Shown: in pieces, positions 5,863 to 13,499 of the stretch
How the letters are laid out: each line of letters opens with the position of its first letter
Position numbering within the stretch: position 1 is the first letter of the stretch
Assembly: GCA_016903675.1 (NCBI GenBank)
Contig: JADQBA010000197.1
Coordinates: forward strand, 1 to 13,749
Source: Stigonema ocellatum SAG 48.90 = DSM 106950
GTDB taxonomy: Bacteria; Cyanobacteriota; Cyanobacteriia; Cyanobacteriales; Nostocaceae
Reading direction: 5' to 3'
DNA: 13,749 nucleotides
Position numbers and translations under genes: made by a program
Notes under the pieces: model-generated
Databases searched by the model: none
What the model saw: only the letters and a program-made list of their open reading frames with translations
What the model was told of the DNA's origin: nothing

Positions 5863-5890
5863 TTGACAATTGTTGAATAATCTGTATGAC
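5863..5890 (+). promoter_or_regulatory. Candidate sigma-70-type promoter for the PAP2 gene
   Basis: TTGACA (5863-5868) and TATGAC (5885-5890) are separated by 16 bp, with the -10 box ending 27 bp before ATG 5918. The -35 is a perfect consensus and the -10 matches four of six. It would drive at least the PAP2 gene and possibly the two-component genes after it. Confidence 0.45.
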
Positions 5891-5917
5891 TGCTACTTGC
5901 TTTAGATAACTTCAACT

Positions 5918-6592
5918 ATGCTCAAAAAAATTTCACGTTTTTGGTTGCGTCGTGTAAATCCTCGTTTGGCTTCCTTAATCGCTACAATTGGCGTTGTTGG
6001 ACTTGCCATTTGTCTGATCATCCTTTTTGTTTTAGCAAAGCTTGCTGGAGAAGTGCTAGAGGGAGAAGCTTTTGCATTTGATACGTCTTTTTTGTTATGG
6101 CTGCACCAATTCGCCAATCCGAATTTAGATAATGTCATGCTGACCATAACTCACTTGGGCGATCCTAACATAGTGGTGATTGTCGTCGGAGTGACTTTAG
6201 GAACACTTTGGTGGCGACATTACCGAGAAGAAGCGAAAATTTTTGTACTCGCTTGTCTGGGTGCTTTGATCCTGAATACAGGACTAAAGCTTGCTTTTGG
6301 CAAAGTTCGCCCCCAACTTTGGCATCAACTCATCTCTGAAACATCTTTTAGCTTTCCTAGCGGTCATGCTCTAGGATCTTTAGTATTGTACGGGTTTCTC
6401 GCTTATGCACTCGCAATCCACTATCCCAAACAAGCCAAATTCATCTATAGTTTTGCAGTAGTTTTGATTGCTGCTATTGGCGTCAGTCGGCTGTATTTGG
6501 GAGTACACTGGCCCACTGATATAATTGCAGGCTACGGAGTAGGATGTTTGTGGCTGATGATGTGCATCACAATGCTGAAACTGCAAAAGTAG
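5918..6592 (+). CDS. PAP2-family membrane phosphatase
   Basis: A 224-residue integral membrane protein of the PAP2 (phosphatidic acid phosphatase type 2) superfamily, which dephosphorylates lipid phosphates or diphosphates at the membrane. All three signature motifs are present: K124-x6-R131-P132, P147-S148-G149-H150, and S190-R191-x5-H197-x3-D201, with H150 and H197 as the expected catalytic histidines. Hydrophobic stretches near 19-41, 83-98, 107-123, 152-168, 176-190 and 203-220 fit the usual six-helix layout. The exact substrate (phosphatidate or undecaprenyl diphosphate) cannot be told apart from sequence. It ends 53 bp before the response regulator, so co-transcription is plausible. Confidence 0.92.
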   Translation: MLKKISRFWLRRVNPRLASLIATIGVVGLAICLIILFVLAKLAGEVLEGEAFAFDTSFLLWLHQFANPNLDNVMLTITHLGDPNIVVIVVGVTLGTLWWRHYREEAKIFVLACLGALILNTGLKLAFGKVRPQLWHQLISETSFSFPSGHALGSLVLYGFLAYALAIHYPKQAKFIYSFAVVLIAAIGVSRLYLGVHWPTDIIAGYGVGCLWLMMCITMLKLQK

Positions 6593-6645
6593 AGACACAG
6601 CGCTACAAAAATTCTGGTAAATAAGCTAACCATTGTAACAGCAAT

Positions 6646-7332
6646 ATGAAAATCTTACTCATCGAAGATGACGATCGCATTGCCGAACCTTTAGCTGAAG
6701 AACTCACCCATCAACGCCATGTTGTAGACACAGCATTGGATGGACTTCAGGGCTGGGAATATGCAAACTCTATAGAATATGATTTGATTTTATTAGATTT
6801 AATGCTACCAAAAATCGATGGAATTACCCTCTGTAAGCGTCTGCGTTCAAGTCAATATAAAGGTTTAATTTTCATGTTAACTGCAAGAGATACAACTACA
6901 GATAAAGTCATTGGTTTAGATGCAGGCGCTGATGATTATTTAGTTAAGCCATTTGAAATAGAGGAATTAGCCGCTAGAATTAGGGCTTTATCGCGTCGCA
7001 GCAGAGAACTCAAAGAGTCTGTCTTAAATTATGGAGAACTACAACTTAATCCAAGTACTTGCAATGTGACTTACAAAGGAAAGCCATTATCTCTGACACC
7101 TAAAGAATATATGATTTTAGAAGTTTTTTTAAGGAATCCTAACCACGTGTTTAGTCGTTCAGCACTTTTGGATAAGTTATGGGAAGTAGAGCAGATATCT
7201 GGAGAGGAAACAATCAAAACTCATCTGACAAATTTGCGTAAGAAGCTTAGATTAGCAGGCAGCAAAGAAGATTTAATCGAGACAGTTTATGGCATAGGCT
7301 ATCGTCTAAATAAGCTTTTTGATATCCATTAG
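6646..7332 (+). CDS. OmpR/PhoB-type response regulator
   Basis: A 228-residue two-component response regulator. The receiver domain (1 to about 118) has the acidic pocket E7-D8-D9, phosphoacceptor D51 in LLDLMLP, T79 and K101 in LVKPFE. A linker leads to a winged-helix DNA-binding domain (about 126-225), recognisable by LSLTPKEYMILEVFLRNPNH, then the recognition helix in ETIKTHLTNLRKKL and the wing YGIGYRLN. It should be phosphorylated by the kinase encoded 13 bp downstream and then bind direct repeats in target promoters. The ribosome binding site is weak. It resembles the cyanobacterial group often annotated RppA-like, but I cannot assign orthology. Confidence 0.95.
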   Translation: MKILLIEDDDRIAEPLAEELTHQRHVVDTALDGLQGWEYANSIEYDLILLDLMLPKIDGITLCKRLRSSQYKGLIFMLTARDTTTDKVIGLDAGADDYLVKPFEIEELAARIRALSRRSRELKESVLNYGELQLNPSTCNVTYKGKPLSLTPKEYMILEVFLRNPNHVFSRSALLDKLWEVEQISGEETIKTHLTNLRKKLRLAGSKEDLIETVYGIGYRLNKLFDIH

Positions 7333-7345
7333 GGGGTGATTTTTT

Positions 7346-8587
7346 GTGTTCGAGAAAATCCGCTATCAATTACTATTATATTATTTAGCTATCTTAGTAT
7401 CGATATTAGGAACATTTACGGTTGCAGTTCGTGTTGTTTTTACTCAAAGCTTGAAAAAACAGACAGTAGAAAAGCTAACAGCTTTAGGACAGGGTGCTGC
7501 TGCCAATGTAGAGGTGGAAAAGGGAAAAATTCAAGTAACAAGTGATTTATATTCAAAAACTTTAATAGATGGCGACCACGCTTTAGAGTGGTTTGATATT
7601 CAAGGTAATGTAATTGCTAAACAAGGAAAATATATATTAAAATTGCCACTTCCCGGAAAAGATAAAGTTCAAATACAGACAGGTAAGAAGCGTGTAGAAG
7701 GTGTGACTTTACCTGTAATCAACAGTGAGAATGGTCAGGTAGTTGGTTATGTGAGGGCGAGTCAATCCTTAGAAGAATTTGACGAAAATATTAATAAATT
7801 AGATTTGGGTCTAGGTGGTGGAATAGTTTTAGCTTTAGTTCTGAGTAGTGTTGGCGGAGTGATTTTAACCTCTAAGGCAATGCAGCCAATTGAGGAGAGT
7901 TTTCAGCGATTGAAACAGTTTACTGCGGATGCTTCTCATGAACTACGCAGTCCACTCATGGCAATTAAAAGCAATGCGGCAGTAGCGCTGAAGTATGCGG
8001 AGGGAATGCGGGAAAGTGATGCCAAAAAATTTCAGGCGATCGCCAGTGCTACTAACCAAATGACCAGCCTGACTGAAGATTTGTTATTGTTAGCTCGCGC
8101 TGACCAAATTCTCACTCCTAAACGAGATACTGTTAATTTAACAGAGATATTAAATAACTTAGTGCAACTGGATCAATCTCAAGCTCAAACAAAACAAATC
8201 AATCTGAAAGCTGACTTAAAAGGGAGTTTGTACCTGCTAGGCGATACAGTTCAAATCACAAGGCTATTTGCCAATTTAATTGATAACGCACTGCAATACA
8301 CCTCAGTAGGTGGTAGCGTGGAAGTCCAAGCAAGGCAAACAGGTGCTTATTTGTATATCAATGTCAAAGATACGGGAATTGGCATTGCACCAGAACATCT
8401 CCAGCAGGTTTTTGAGCGGTTTTGGCGGGCGGATCAAGCACGTTCTTATCGGGATGGCGGTTCTGGATTAGGACTAGCGATCGCTCAATCTATTGTCCAT
8501 AACCACGGTGGATTGATTACTGTTACGAGTCAAATGGGCGTTGGTAGCTGTTTCACTGTACGTTTGCCAGCCGATCAACCTTTGTAG
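7346..8587 (+). CDS. Sensor histidine kinase
   Basis: A 413-residue membrane sensor kinase. It starts at GTG 7346, 7 bp after a strong AGGGGGTG ribosome binding site. The first membrane helix is at about 9-33, a periplasmic sensing region at 34-155, and the second helix at about 156-176. Next come the dimerisation/phosphoacceptor domain with H198 in ASHELRSPL, the N box LIDNALQYT (N314), G1 DTGIGIAP (342-349), F box FERFWRAD (356-363) and G2 GGSGLGLAI (371-379). No recognisable HAMP or PAS domain sits between the second helix and the H box. The sensing domain includes DIQGNVIAKQG, a PAS/Cache-like fragment. The ligand is unknown; downstream exported proteins suggest a periplasmic cue. Confidence 0.95.
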   Translation: MFEKIRYQLLLYYLAILVSILGTFTVAVRVVFTQSLKKQTVEKLTALGQGAAANVEVEKGKIQVTSDLYSKTLIDGDHALEWFDIQGNVIAKQGKYILKLPLPGKDKVQIQTGKKRVEGVTLPVINSENGQVVGYVRASQSLEEFDENINKLDLGLGGGIVLALVLSSVGGVILTSKAMQPIEESFQRLKQFTADASHELRSPLMAIKSNAAVALKYAEGMRESDAKKFQAIASATNQMTSLTEDLLLLARADQILTPKRDTVNLTEILNNLVQLDQSQAQTKQINLKADLKGSLYLLGDTVQITRLFANLIDNALQYTSVGGSVEVQARQTGAYLYINVKDTGIGIAPEHLQQVFERFWRADQARSYRDGGSGLGLAIAQSIVHNHGGLITVTSQMGVGSCFTVRLPADQPL

Positions 8588-8667
8588 ATAGAAACACCAT
8601 CTTTCCAAGTTCTTGACTTTTGCTCTCTAGAGTAAAACTACAAACCAAGAGTTTGGGAACTTCACTC

Positions 8668-8943
8668 ATGAAAACCTCAACCAAAATTTTTTTAGTTATT
8701 GTTGTTGGCATTTTGGGATTGCGTGTAAGTCAACGCGTTGAAGCCAACCAATTGAACCGTGTTGTTGCAGTGAAGCCTGATCATAGTGCTGTCACCCAAA
8801 AGACGGAAGCAACGGATGGAGATGGCGAGGCTGATGATGCTACAGAACCGCCCGAAAATGAACAATCTGAGGCGAAAGAGAATGAAGCCAAGTCACAGGA
8901 AAGTTATCGTCATCGGCCTTCAGGCAATATGAACAGACTATGA
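8668..8943 (+). CDS. Small exported acidic protein
   Basis: A 91-residue protein with an N-terminal signal peptide (MKTSTKIFLVIVVGILGLRV, cleavage plausible after VEA at about 27) followed by an acidic, disordered, Glu/Asp-rich stretch such as TEATDGDGEADDATEPPENE. ATG 8668 is preferred; a TTG further upstream lacks a signal-peptide-like start. In several cyanobacteria a two-component pair is followed by a PepSY-domain protein with a similar leader and acidic linker; here the sequence stops before any PepSY domain, so it may be a shortened relative. That comparison is from memory. Its TGA overlaps the next ATG (8940-8943). Confidence 0.7.
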   Translation: MKTSTKIFLVIVVGILGLRVSQRVEANQLNRVVAVKPDHSAVTQKTEATDGDGEADDATEPPENEQSEAKENEAKSQESYRHRPSGNMNRL

Positions 8944-10106
8944 AAAAATCAAGCTTCTTCATTCTAATTGTATTGCCTCTCTGTTCGCTGATAGCGGTTA
9001 CAATTCCTTGCACCCGAATTGCAGCCGACATTCAGCACAAAAACAACCACGAAAGGGACGAAGTTAGCTACACTCATTCGTTGCCAGTGACAATGAATTC
9101 CAGCTTTATCAATCCCTTGGCTGAAGTATTTGGCGAAGTCTCTGTGGGCAAAAGGATCTTCGTTGCTAACAATACTATTCTGCGTGCAGACCCCGGTGGT
9201 CGCATTTGCATTGACAGTGAAACTAACTTCCAAGATAATATTATATTCTTGGCACTGCGCGGTCACCCTGCTCCCTCGTCAACATGCGGGGCGCTTGCAA
9301 GTAGTACTGAAGAGCAAGTTAGCATTGCCCACCAAGCGAAAATCAAGAACTCAAAAATTGGTAAATTCACCTTTATAGGTTTCCGTGCCAGCCTAGACAA
9401 TGTTGTGCTAGAAGACGGCGCATTTGTGATGCATGGTGCAACCCTGTCTAATGTGCGCATAGGCAAGAATAGGCTTGTGCCAATCGGAACAGTCATCAAG
9501 ACCCAGGCGCAAGCGGATGCTTTACCGCTGAAAACGGAAGAAAATTCCAAATTTCAGCACGAAGTACTGGAGGTGAATAAAGAGTTTGCTGAAAACTACA
9601 GCGAACTTTACAAGCAGGGAGGATATGACGCAGTGAGTGGTGTTAGTCCTGCACCAAAGACCTCTTGGAACCCTAATCCCGTGAAGCCGACTCTTGGTAA
9701 GAATGTGAAGGTGGAAGAATTCGCTTGCATTGTTGGGGATGTGAGGCTAGGCAGCAACAGCACCGTGGGACGGCGCACTTCGATTCGCGCCGATGAAGGC
9801 TCACCAATTATGATTGGGGAAAAGGCTAATATTGAGAGTCGGGTTACGTTCCATGCACTCAAGGGTACTAGCATTCGCATCGGTAAGAATCTGAATACAA
9901 GCGATAATATTGTCTTTCACGGACCACTCGAAGTCGGAGATAACTTGAAGGTGGAGGATGATGCAATCTTATTCCGTTCTCAAATTGGCAATAACGTGAC
10001 TATCGGTCATGGGGCGATAGTAGTTGGTGTGAAACTGCGTGACGGCGTGAAAGTGCCATCCAATGCAGTTATCACCACCCAACAGCAAGCAGATGTACTG
10101 AAATAA
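8940..10106 (+). CDS. Exported tandem gamma-carbonic-anhydrase-like beta-helix protein
   Basis: A 388-residue protein with a signal peptide (hydrophobic 5-23, cleavage likely near RIAA-D30; no good lipobox) and two left-handed beta-helix domains of the gamma-carbonic anhydrase/CcmM type (about 57-196 and 246-388). Domain 1 keeps R82, D84, Q98 and the zinc histidine of the AHQ motif (H131), but has L104 and K136 where the other two zinc histidines belong. Domain 2 keeps R283, D285, and the histidines in TFHAL (H305) and FHGP (H327), but has D322 where AHQ should be and E299 for the glutamine. Both domains end with the family's Q-A-D closing motif. It is probably periplasmic; bicarbonate/CO2 chemistry is possible but unproven. 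Translation is coupled to the small upstream gene. Confidence 0.85.
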   Translation: MKKSSFFILIVLPLCSLIAVTIPCTRIAADIQHKNNHERDEVSYTHSLPVTMNSSFINPLAEVFGEVSVGKRIFVANNTILRADPGGRICIDSETNFQDNIIFLALRGHPAPSSTCGALASSTEEQVSIAHQAKIKNSKIGKFTFIGFRASLDNVVLEDGAFVMHGATLSNVRIGKNRLVPIGTVIKTQAQADALPLKTEENSKFQHEVLEVNKEFAENYSELYKQGGYDAVSGVSPAPKTSWNPNPVKPTLGKNVKVEEFACIVGDVRLGSNSTVGRRTSIRADEGSPIMIGEKANIESRVTFHALKGTSIRIGKNLNTSDNIVFHGPLEVGDNLKVEDDAILFRSQIGNNVTIGHGAIVVGVKLRDGVKVPSNAVITTQQQADVLK

Positions 10107-10143
10107 AGTGGATTTCAACCGGGTGAGACAGACCTAATTGTAG

Positions 10144-10278
10144 GGCGTTGCTGAATTTAGTAATGAATTACGTTTAGTTACAGATTTGTAATTTTCCACA
10201 ACCCCTGTAGAGACGCGATTAATCGCGTCTCTACGATCAGCGTGATTTTCACAATTCATATCTTGATTCAGCAACGCC
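10144..10278. mobile_element. 135-bp MITE-like element carrying the right copy of the 89-bp inverted repeat
   Basis: It begins GGCGTTGCTGAAT (10144-10156) and ends with its exact complement ATTCAGCAACGCC (10266-10278). It contains the 28-bp palindrome built from GTAGAGACGCGATT and the 89-bp segment (10153-10241) that reappears inverted at 5730-5818. It codes for nothing. No clear target-site duplication flanks it. It lies between the beta-helix gene and the 3' end of hemA, where the palindrome could also stop transcription from either side, although no T-run is present. Confidence 0.75.
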
Positions 10279-10300
10279 GCAATCCCAAATCCAAAATCCC

Positions 10301-11587
10301 TCAGCTAAACTGCTCCTCTGCATCCAAGTTAAACAACGTTTGCAAGGTTTGCATACAACGCTGTCTTGCCTCAACATCTTGCTGCGCTCGCAACTGCACC
10401 ATGGGGTCGTGTAAAATTTTGTTAACAATTCCCCGTGTTAAGGCTTCGATGACTTCTTGATGTTTTTCAGCGAATTCTGAACCCAATCTTGACAAGGCTT
10501 TTTCTAGTTCTTGTTCGCGAATGGTTTCGATTTTATTTCGCAGACAACTGATGGTGGAGACAGTTTCGAGCGATCGCCACCAAACATCAAAGGTTGATAC
10601 TTCTTCTTCTAAAAGTCCTTCAGCCTCCTGCGCCATTTTGCGACGGCTTTCCTGGTTTTGCGCCACCACCGCCTTCAAATCATCCACATTAAACGCCTGT
10701 ACATTTGTGAGTTCGTTGACATCTGCATGGACATTACGTGGCACGGAAATATCAAATATCATCAAATGTTGGCTTGGTTCTAAAACCATTTCTAATTTGC
10801 TGCGATCGAGTATTGGCTCTGTAGCTGAAGTGCCTGTGAACACCAAGTCGCTTTCTGAAATTACTGTCATCATTTCCGAAAGCGAATGAACTTGAATTGG
10901 TTGAGAAGGAAACTGACGAGCCAATTCCTCTGCTTTTTCCAGAGAACGATTTAAAATCCGAATTTGCACAGCGCCTTTGGAAACTAAGTGTTGCACCAGC
11001 AGCCGCGACATTTTACCAGCGCCGATAATTCCCACACGACAAGCAGCTAAATTTTGCACTTTCATTTGTGCTAACTCCACCGCAGCCGAACTGATGGAGA
11101 CTGCGCCAGTACCAATGCTGGTTTCAGTCCGAACCCGCTTACCTGCTGTCAGCGCTTGTTTAAATAATTTATTCAAAATCGTTTTAATACCGTTATGTTG
11201 CTGTCCCAGTTTGTGAGTATGCTTGACCTGAGCCAGAATTTGACCTTCTCCAAGTACTAAGCTATCCAAACCAGCTGCTACCCGCATCAAGTGCATGACT
11301 GCATCTTGATGTAGCAACATGAATAGGTGTTGCCGCAGAGACTGTATTGGTAATTTACTATGTTCCGAAAGAAACTGAGTAACTTCCCTCATACCCTGTT
11401 CTGTTTCATGAGCTACTACGTAAATTTCCAGGCGGTTACAAGTGCTCAGTACTGCGACTTCTACAATATGGGGATAGCTGACTAGGTGCGCGATCGCGCT
11501 TTCCATTTGTGGTTCTGGAATACTCAGCTTTTCCCGGACTTCTACTGGGGCTGTTTTATGGCTTAACCCCACTACTGCTATATTCAT
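10301..11587 (-). CDS. hemA: Glutamyl-tRNA reductase
   Basis: A 428-residue enzyme that reduces glutamyl-tRNA(Glu) to glutamate-1-semialdehyde with NADPH, the committed step of tetrapyrrole (chlorophyll, haem, bilin) synthesis. The N-terminal catalytic domain has GLSHKTAPVEVREKLSIP and the nucleophile C50 in LSTCNRLEIY; GEGQILAQVK follows. The NADPH-binding Rossmann domain shows GIIGAGKMSRLLVQHL (about 186-202) and LVFTGTSA. The C-terminal helical spine and dimerisation domain (about 300-420) ends LFNLDAEEQFS. Length and motifs are those of an intact cyanobacterial protein. It lies downstream of glpX on the same strand, with a heptamer-repeat array between them that likely uncouples the two genes. 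Confidence 0.97.
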   Translation of the reverse strand: MNIAVVGLSHKTAPVEVREKLSIPEPQMESAIAHLVSYPHIVEVAVLSTCNRLEIYVVAHETEQGMREVTQFLSEHSKLPIQSLRQHLFMLLHQDAVMHLMRVAAGLDSLVLGEGQILAQVKHTHKLGQQHNGIKTILNKLFKQALTAGKRVRTETSIGTGAVSISSAAVELAQMKVQNLAACRVGIIGAGKMSRLLVQHLVSKGAVQIRILNRSLEKAEELARQFPSQPIQVHSLSEMMTVISESDLVFTGTSATEPILDRSKLEMVLEPSQHLMIFDISVPRNVHADVNELTNVQAFNVDDLKAVVAQNQESRRKMAQEAEGLLEEEVSTFDVWWRSLETVSTISCLRNKIETIREQELEKALSRLGSEFAEKHQEVIEALTRGIVNKILHDPMVQLRAQQDVEARQRCMQTLQTLFNLDAEEQFS

Positions 11588-11610
11588 CTGCTAAATGGTA
11601 ATTACTAATT

Positions 11611-11787
11611 GGGAATAGGGAATAGGGAGTAGGGAATAGGGAGTAGGGAATAGGGAATAGGGAATAGGGAGTAGGGAGTAGGGAGTAGGGAGTAGGGAGT
11701 AGGGATTGGAGAATACGATGATGTCCTAATCCCCATTCCCCACTCCCCATTCCCCATTCCCCATTCCCCATTCCCCACTCCCCACTC
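11611..11787. repeat. Heptamer array, G-rich arm then C-rich arm
   Basis: Bases 11611-11707 are tandem 7-mers of the form GGGAATA/GGGAGTA. After a 23-bp unique spacer, 11731-11787 are tandem 7-mers CCCCATT/CCCCACT. The two arms are roughly complementary, so either strand could fold into a long imperfect hairpin, and the G-rich strand has regularly spaced G-triplets that could form quadruplexes. It fills nearly all the gap between the glpX stop and the hemA start and occupies the hemA leader. Confidence 0.9.
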
Positions 11788-11793
11788 TTATTG

Positions 11794-12873
11794 TTACCGC
11801 AGTTGCAGAACCTTGGGTTCTTCAAACAAATGGATTGTATCGACAAATCGAGCAGTTTGCGACTGGCTGGAAATAACTAAACTTTGAGTCCTTGCGCCTC
11901 CGTTGAAGAAGCGAACGCCTTCCATCAGAACTCCAGGAGTAATGCCACAAGCTGCAAATAGTACTGTCTGGCCAGAAGCTAATTCCTCAGCATTGTAAGT
12001 CCGATCTGCGTCTGTAATGCCCATTTCCTTAAGTCTTGCGAGATTGCCTTCTCTGCTTTCTCCAATCAAACCTGTTTTCACTACTTCTGGATCGTAGATC
12101 AGTTGCCCTTGGAAGTGTCCACCCAAGCAACGGAGAGCAGCGGCGGAAATCACACCTTCGGGTGCTGCACCAATACCCATTAGGGCGTGGATGTTTGTAC
12201 CAGCAAAGGCGCAGGAGATGGCGGCGGAAACGTCACCATCACTAATCAGTCGCACTCTTGCTCCTGCGGTGCGAATTTCCTCAATGAGTTCTTTGTGGCG
12301 AGGACGATCCATCACCACTACCACCAATTCCTCAACAGCACGGTCTAAACACTCAGATAGAATCTTGAGGTTTTGAGTCGCGGTCTTGTTTATATCTACA
12401 TGACCGCGTGCTGGGGCAGGAGCTGCTAACTTCTTCATATAGAAGTCAGGCGCAGCAAATAAACCTCCTTTTTCGGAAATTGCCAATACCGCCATCGCGC
12501 CATTTTGACCGTAGGCTACAAGGTTCGTACCTTCGCAGGGGTCAACGGCGATGTCAATTTCAATGAGTTCGTCCGGGTTGCAGAAGTCTTTGGCATCTTC
12601 ACGGGTGCAAATGCCGACTTCTTCCCCAATATAGAGCATGGGTGCTTCGTCCCGTTCCCCTTCGCCGATGACAATGCGACCCCGCATATGAATTTTGTTC
12701 ATCCGCTCCCGCATGGCTTCTACAGCCACTTCATCAGCGGTGTTTTTCTCGCCTTTGCCCATCCAACGGGAGGATGCGATGGCGGCTTGCTCAACTACCT
12801 CAATAATCTCTAACCCAAGTGTATTTTCCACAAACTCTGCCCTCTGGTGTTGCTTGATGTTGCGTCTTTTCAT
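11794..12873 (-). CDS. glpX: Class II fructose-1,6-/sedoheptulose-1,7-bisphosphatase
   Basis: The bifunctional cyanobacterial Calvin-cycle phosphatase, which removes the 1-phosphate from fructose-1,6- and sedoheptulose-1,7-bisphosphate. Metal and phosphate-binding motifs of the lithium-sensitive phosphatase fold are clear: VIGEGERDEAPM, DIAVDPCEGTNLVAYG, VVVVMDRPRHKELI, LISDGDVSAAISCAF and GIGAAPEGVISAAAL. From ATG 12873 the protein is 359 residues. The common cyanobacterial form is about 345 residues and begins at the equivalent of ENTLGLEIIEVVEQ, so the GTG at 12831 (residue 15) is an equally good start; MKRRNIKQHQRAEF would then be upstream sequence. It is divergent from grxC. Confidence 0.97.
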   Translation of the reverse strand: MKRRNIKQHQRAEFVENTLGLEIIEVVEQAAIASSRWMGKGEKNTADEVAVEAMRERMNKIHMRGRIVIGEGERDEAPMLYIGEEVGICTREDAKDFCNPDELIEIDIAVDPCEGTNLVAYGQNGAMAVLAISEKGGLFAAPDFYMKKLAAPAPARGHVDINKTATQNLKILSECLDRAVEELVVVVMDRPRHKELIEEIRTAGARVRLISDGDVSAAISCAFAGTNIHALMGIGAAPEGVISAAALRCLGGHFQGQLIYDPEVVKTGLIGESREGNLARLKEMGITDADRTYNAEELASGQTVLFAACGITPGVLMEGVRFFNGGARTQSLVISSQSQTARFVDTIHLFEEPKVLQLR

Positions 12874-12964
12874 CTAGCTCTTTCAGTTTTAAAGTCTACC
12901 AAAGGGTGGATACATGTGGAGATAGGCTAGAGAAAGCTGAGATAAAATTTATCAGACTAGAACT
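12874..12964. promoter_or_regulatory. Divergent glpX/grxC promoter region
   Basis: A 91-bp gap between the starts of two divergent genes must hold promoters for both. TAAAAT at 12943-12948 could be a grxC -10, with no good -35. No operator symmetry was recognised. Confidence 0.4.
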
Positions 12965-13267
12965 ATGCTGGACTTTCTCAATCCTCTTTTAGGTCGTCAT
13001 CCAGAGCGTGTTAAAGCGAACGTAGAAATTTATACTTGGCAAACGTGCCCTTACTGTATCCGCGCCAAAATGCTGCTGTGGTGGAAAGGTGGGAAATTCA
13101 CCGAATACAAAATCGACGGTGACGAAGCAGCCAGAGCTAAAATGGCAGAACGTGCTAACGGACGCCGTACAGTACCGCAAGTTTTCATTAATAATCAGCA
13201 TGTTGGCGGCTGTGATGACCTTTATCAGTTAGACTCACTCGGTCAACTCGACTCCCTCCTCGCCTAA
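12965..13267 (+). CDS. grxC: Glutaredoxin 3
   Basis: A 100-residue dithiol glutaredoxin that reduces disulfides and glutathionylated proteins using glutathione. The active site C28-P29-Y30-C31 follows a first strand VEIYTWQT. The cis-proline motif is T69-V70-P71 in RRTVPQVFIN, and the glutathione-binding GGCDD is at 81-85. An N-terminal extension of about 17 residues (MLDFLNPLLGRHPERVK) precedes the core, as in other cyanobacterial homologues. The gene is divergent from glpX and followed immediately by the large heptamer array, so anything downstream is likely transcribed separately. In many cyanobacteria gshB follows this gene; it does not here. Confidence 0.95.
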   Translation: MLDFLNPLLGRHPERVKANVEIYTWQTCPYCIRAKMLLWWKGGKFTEYKIDGDEAARAKMAERANGRRTVPQVFINNQHVGGCDDLYQLDSLGQLDSLLA

Positions 13268-13270
13268 ATT

Positions 13271-13480
13271 GGGGAGTGGGGAATGGGGAGTGGGGAGTGG
13301 GGAATGGGGAATGGGGAATGGGGAATGGGGAATGGGGAATGGGGAATGGGGAATGGGGAATGGGGAATGGGGAATGGGGAATGGGGAATGGGGAATGGGG
13401 AATGGGGAATGGGGAATGGGGAGTGGGGAATGGGGAATGGGGAATGGGGAATGGGGAATGGGGAATGGGGAATGGGGAAT
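13271..13480. repeat. Tandem heptamer array, 30 units of GGGGAAT/GGGGAGT
   Basis: Thirty consecutive in-phase 7-mers start 4 bp after the grxC stop codon. Units 1, 3, 4 and 22 are GGGGAGT; the others are GGGGAAT. A further partial unit precedes an A-run at 13485-13490. The 7-bp period keeps all three plus-strand frames free of stops, giving spurious glycine/tryptophan-rich open frames. This matches the short tandemly repeated heptamers known from filamentous cyanobacteria. Four-G runs every 7 bp make quadruplex formation very likely on single-stranded DNA or RNA. Confidence 0.97.
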
Positions 13481-13499
13481 GGGGAAAAAATTTGCTACT

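Noticed and set aside
12036..12877. Several plus-strand frames across glpX
   Set aside because: Antisense shadows of a clearly conserved gene.
13271..13480. CRISPR-like array
   Set aside because: The units are contiguous 7-mers with no unique spacers and no cas genes nearby.
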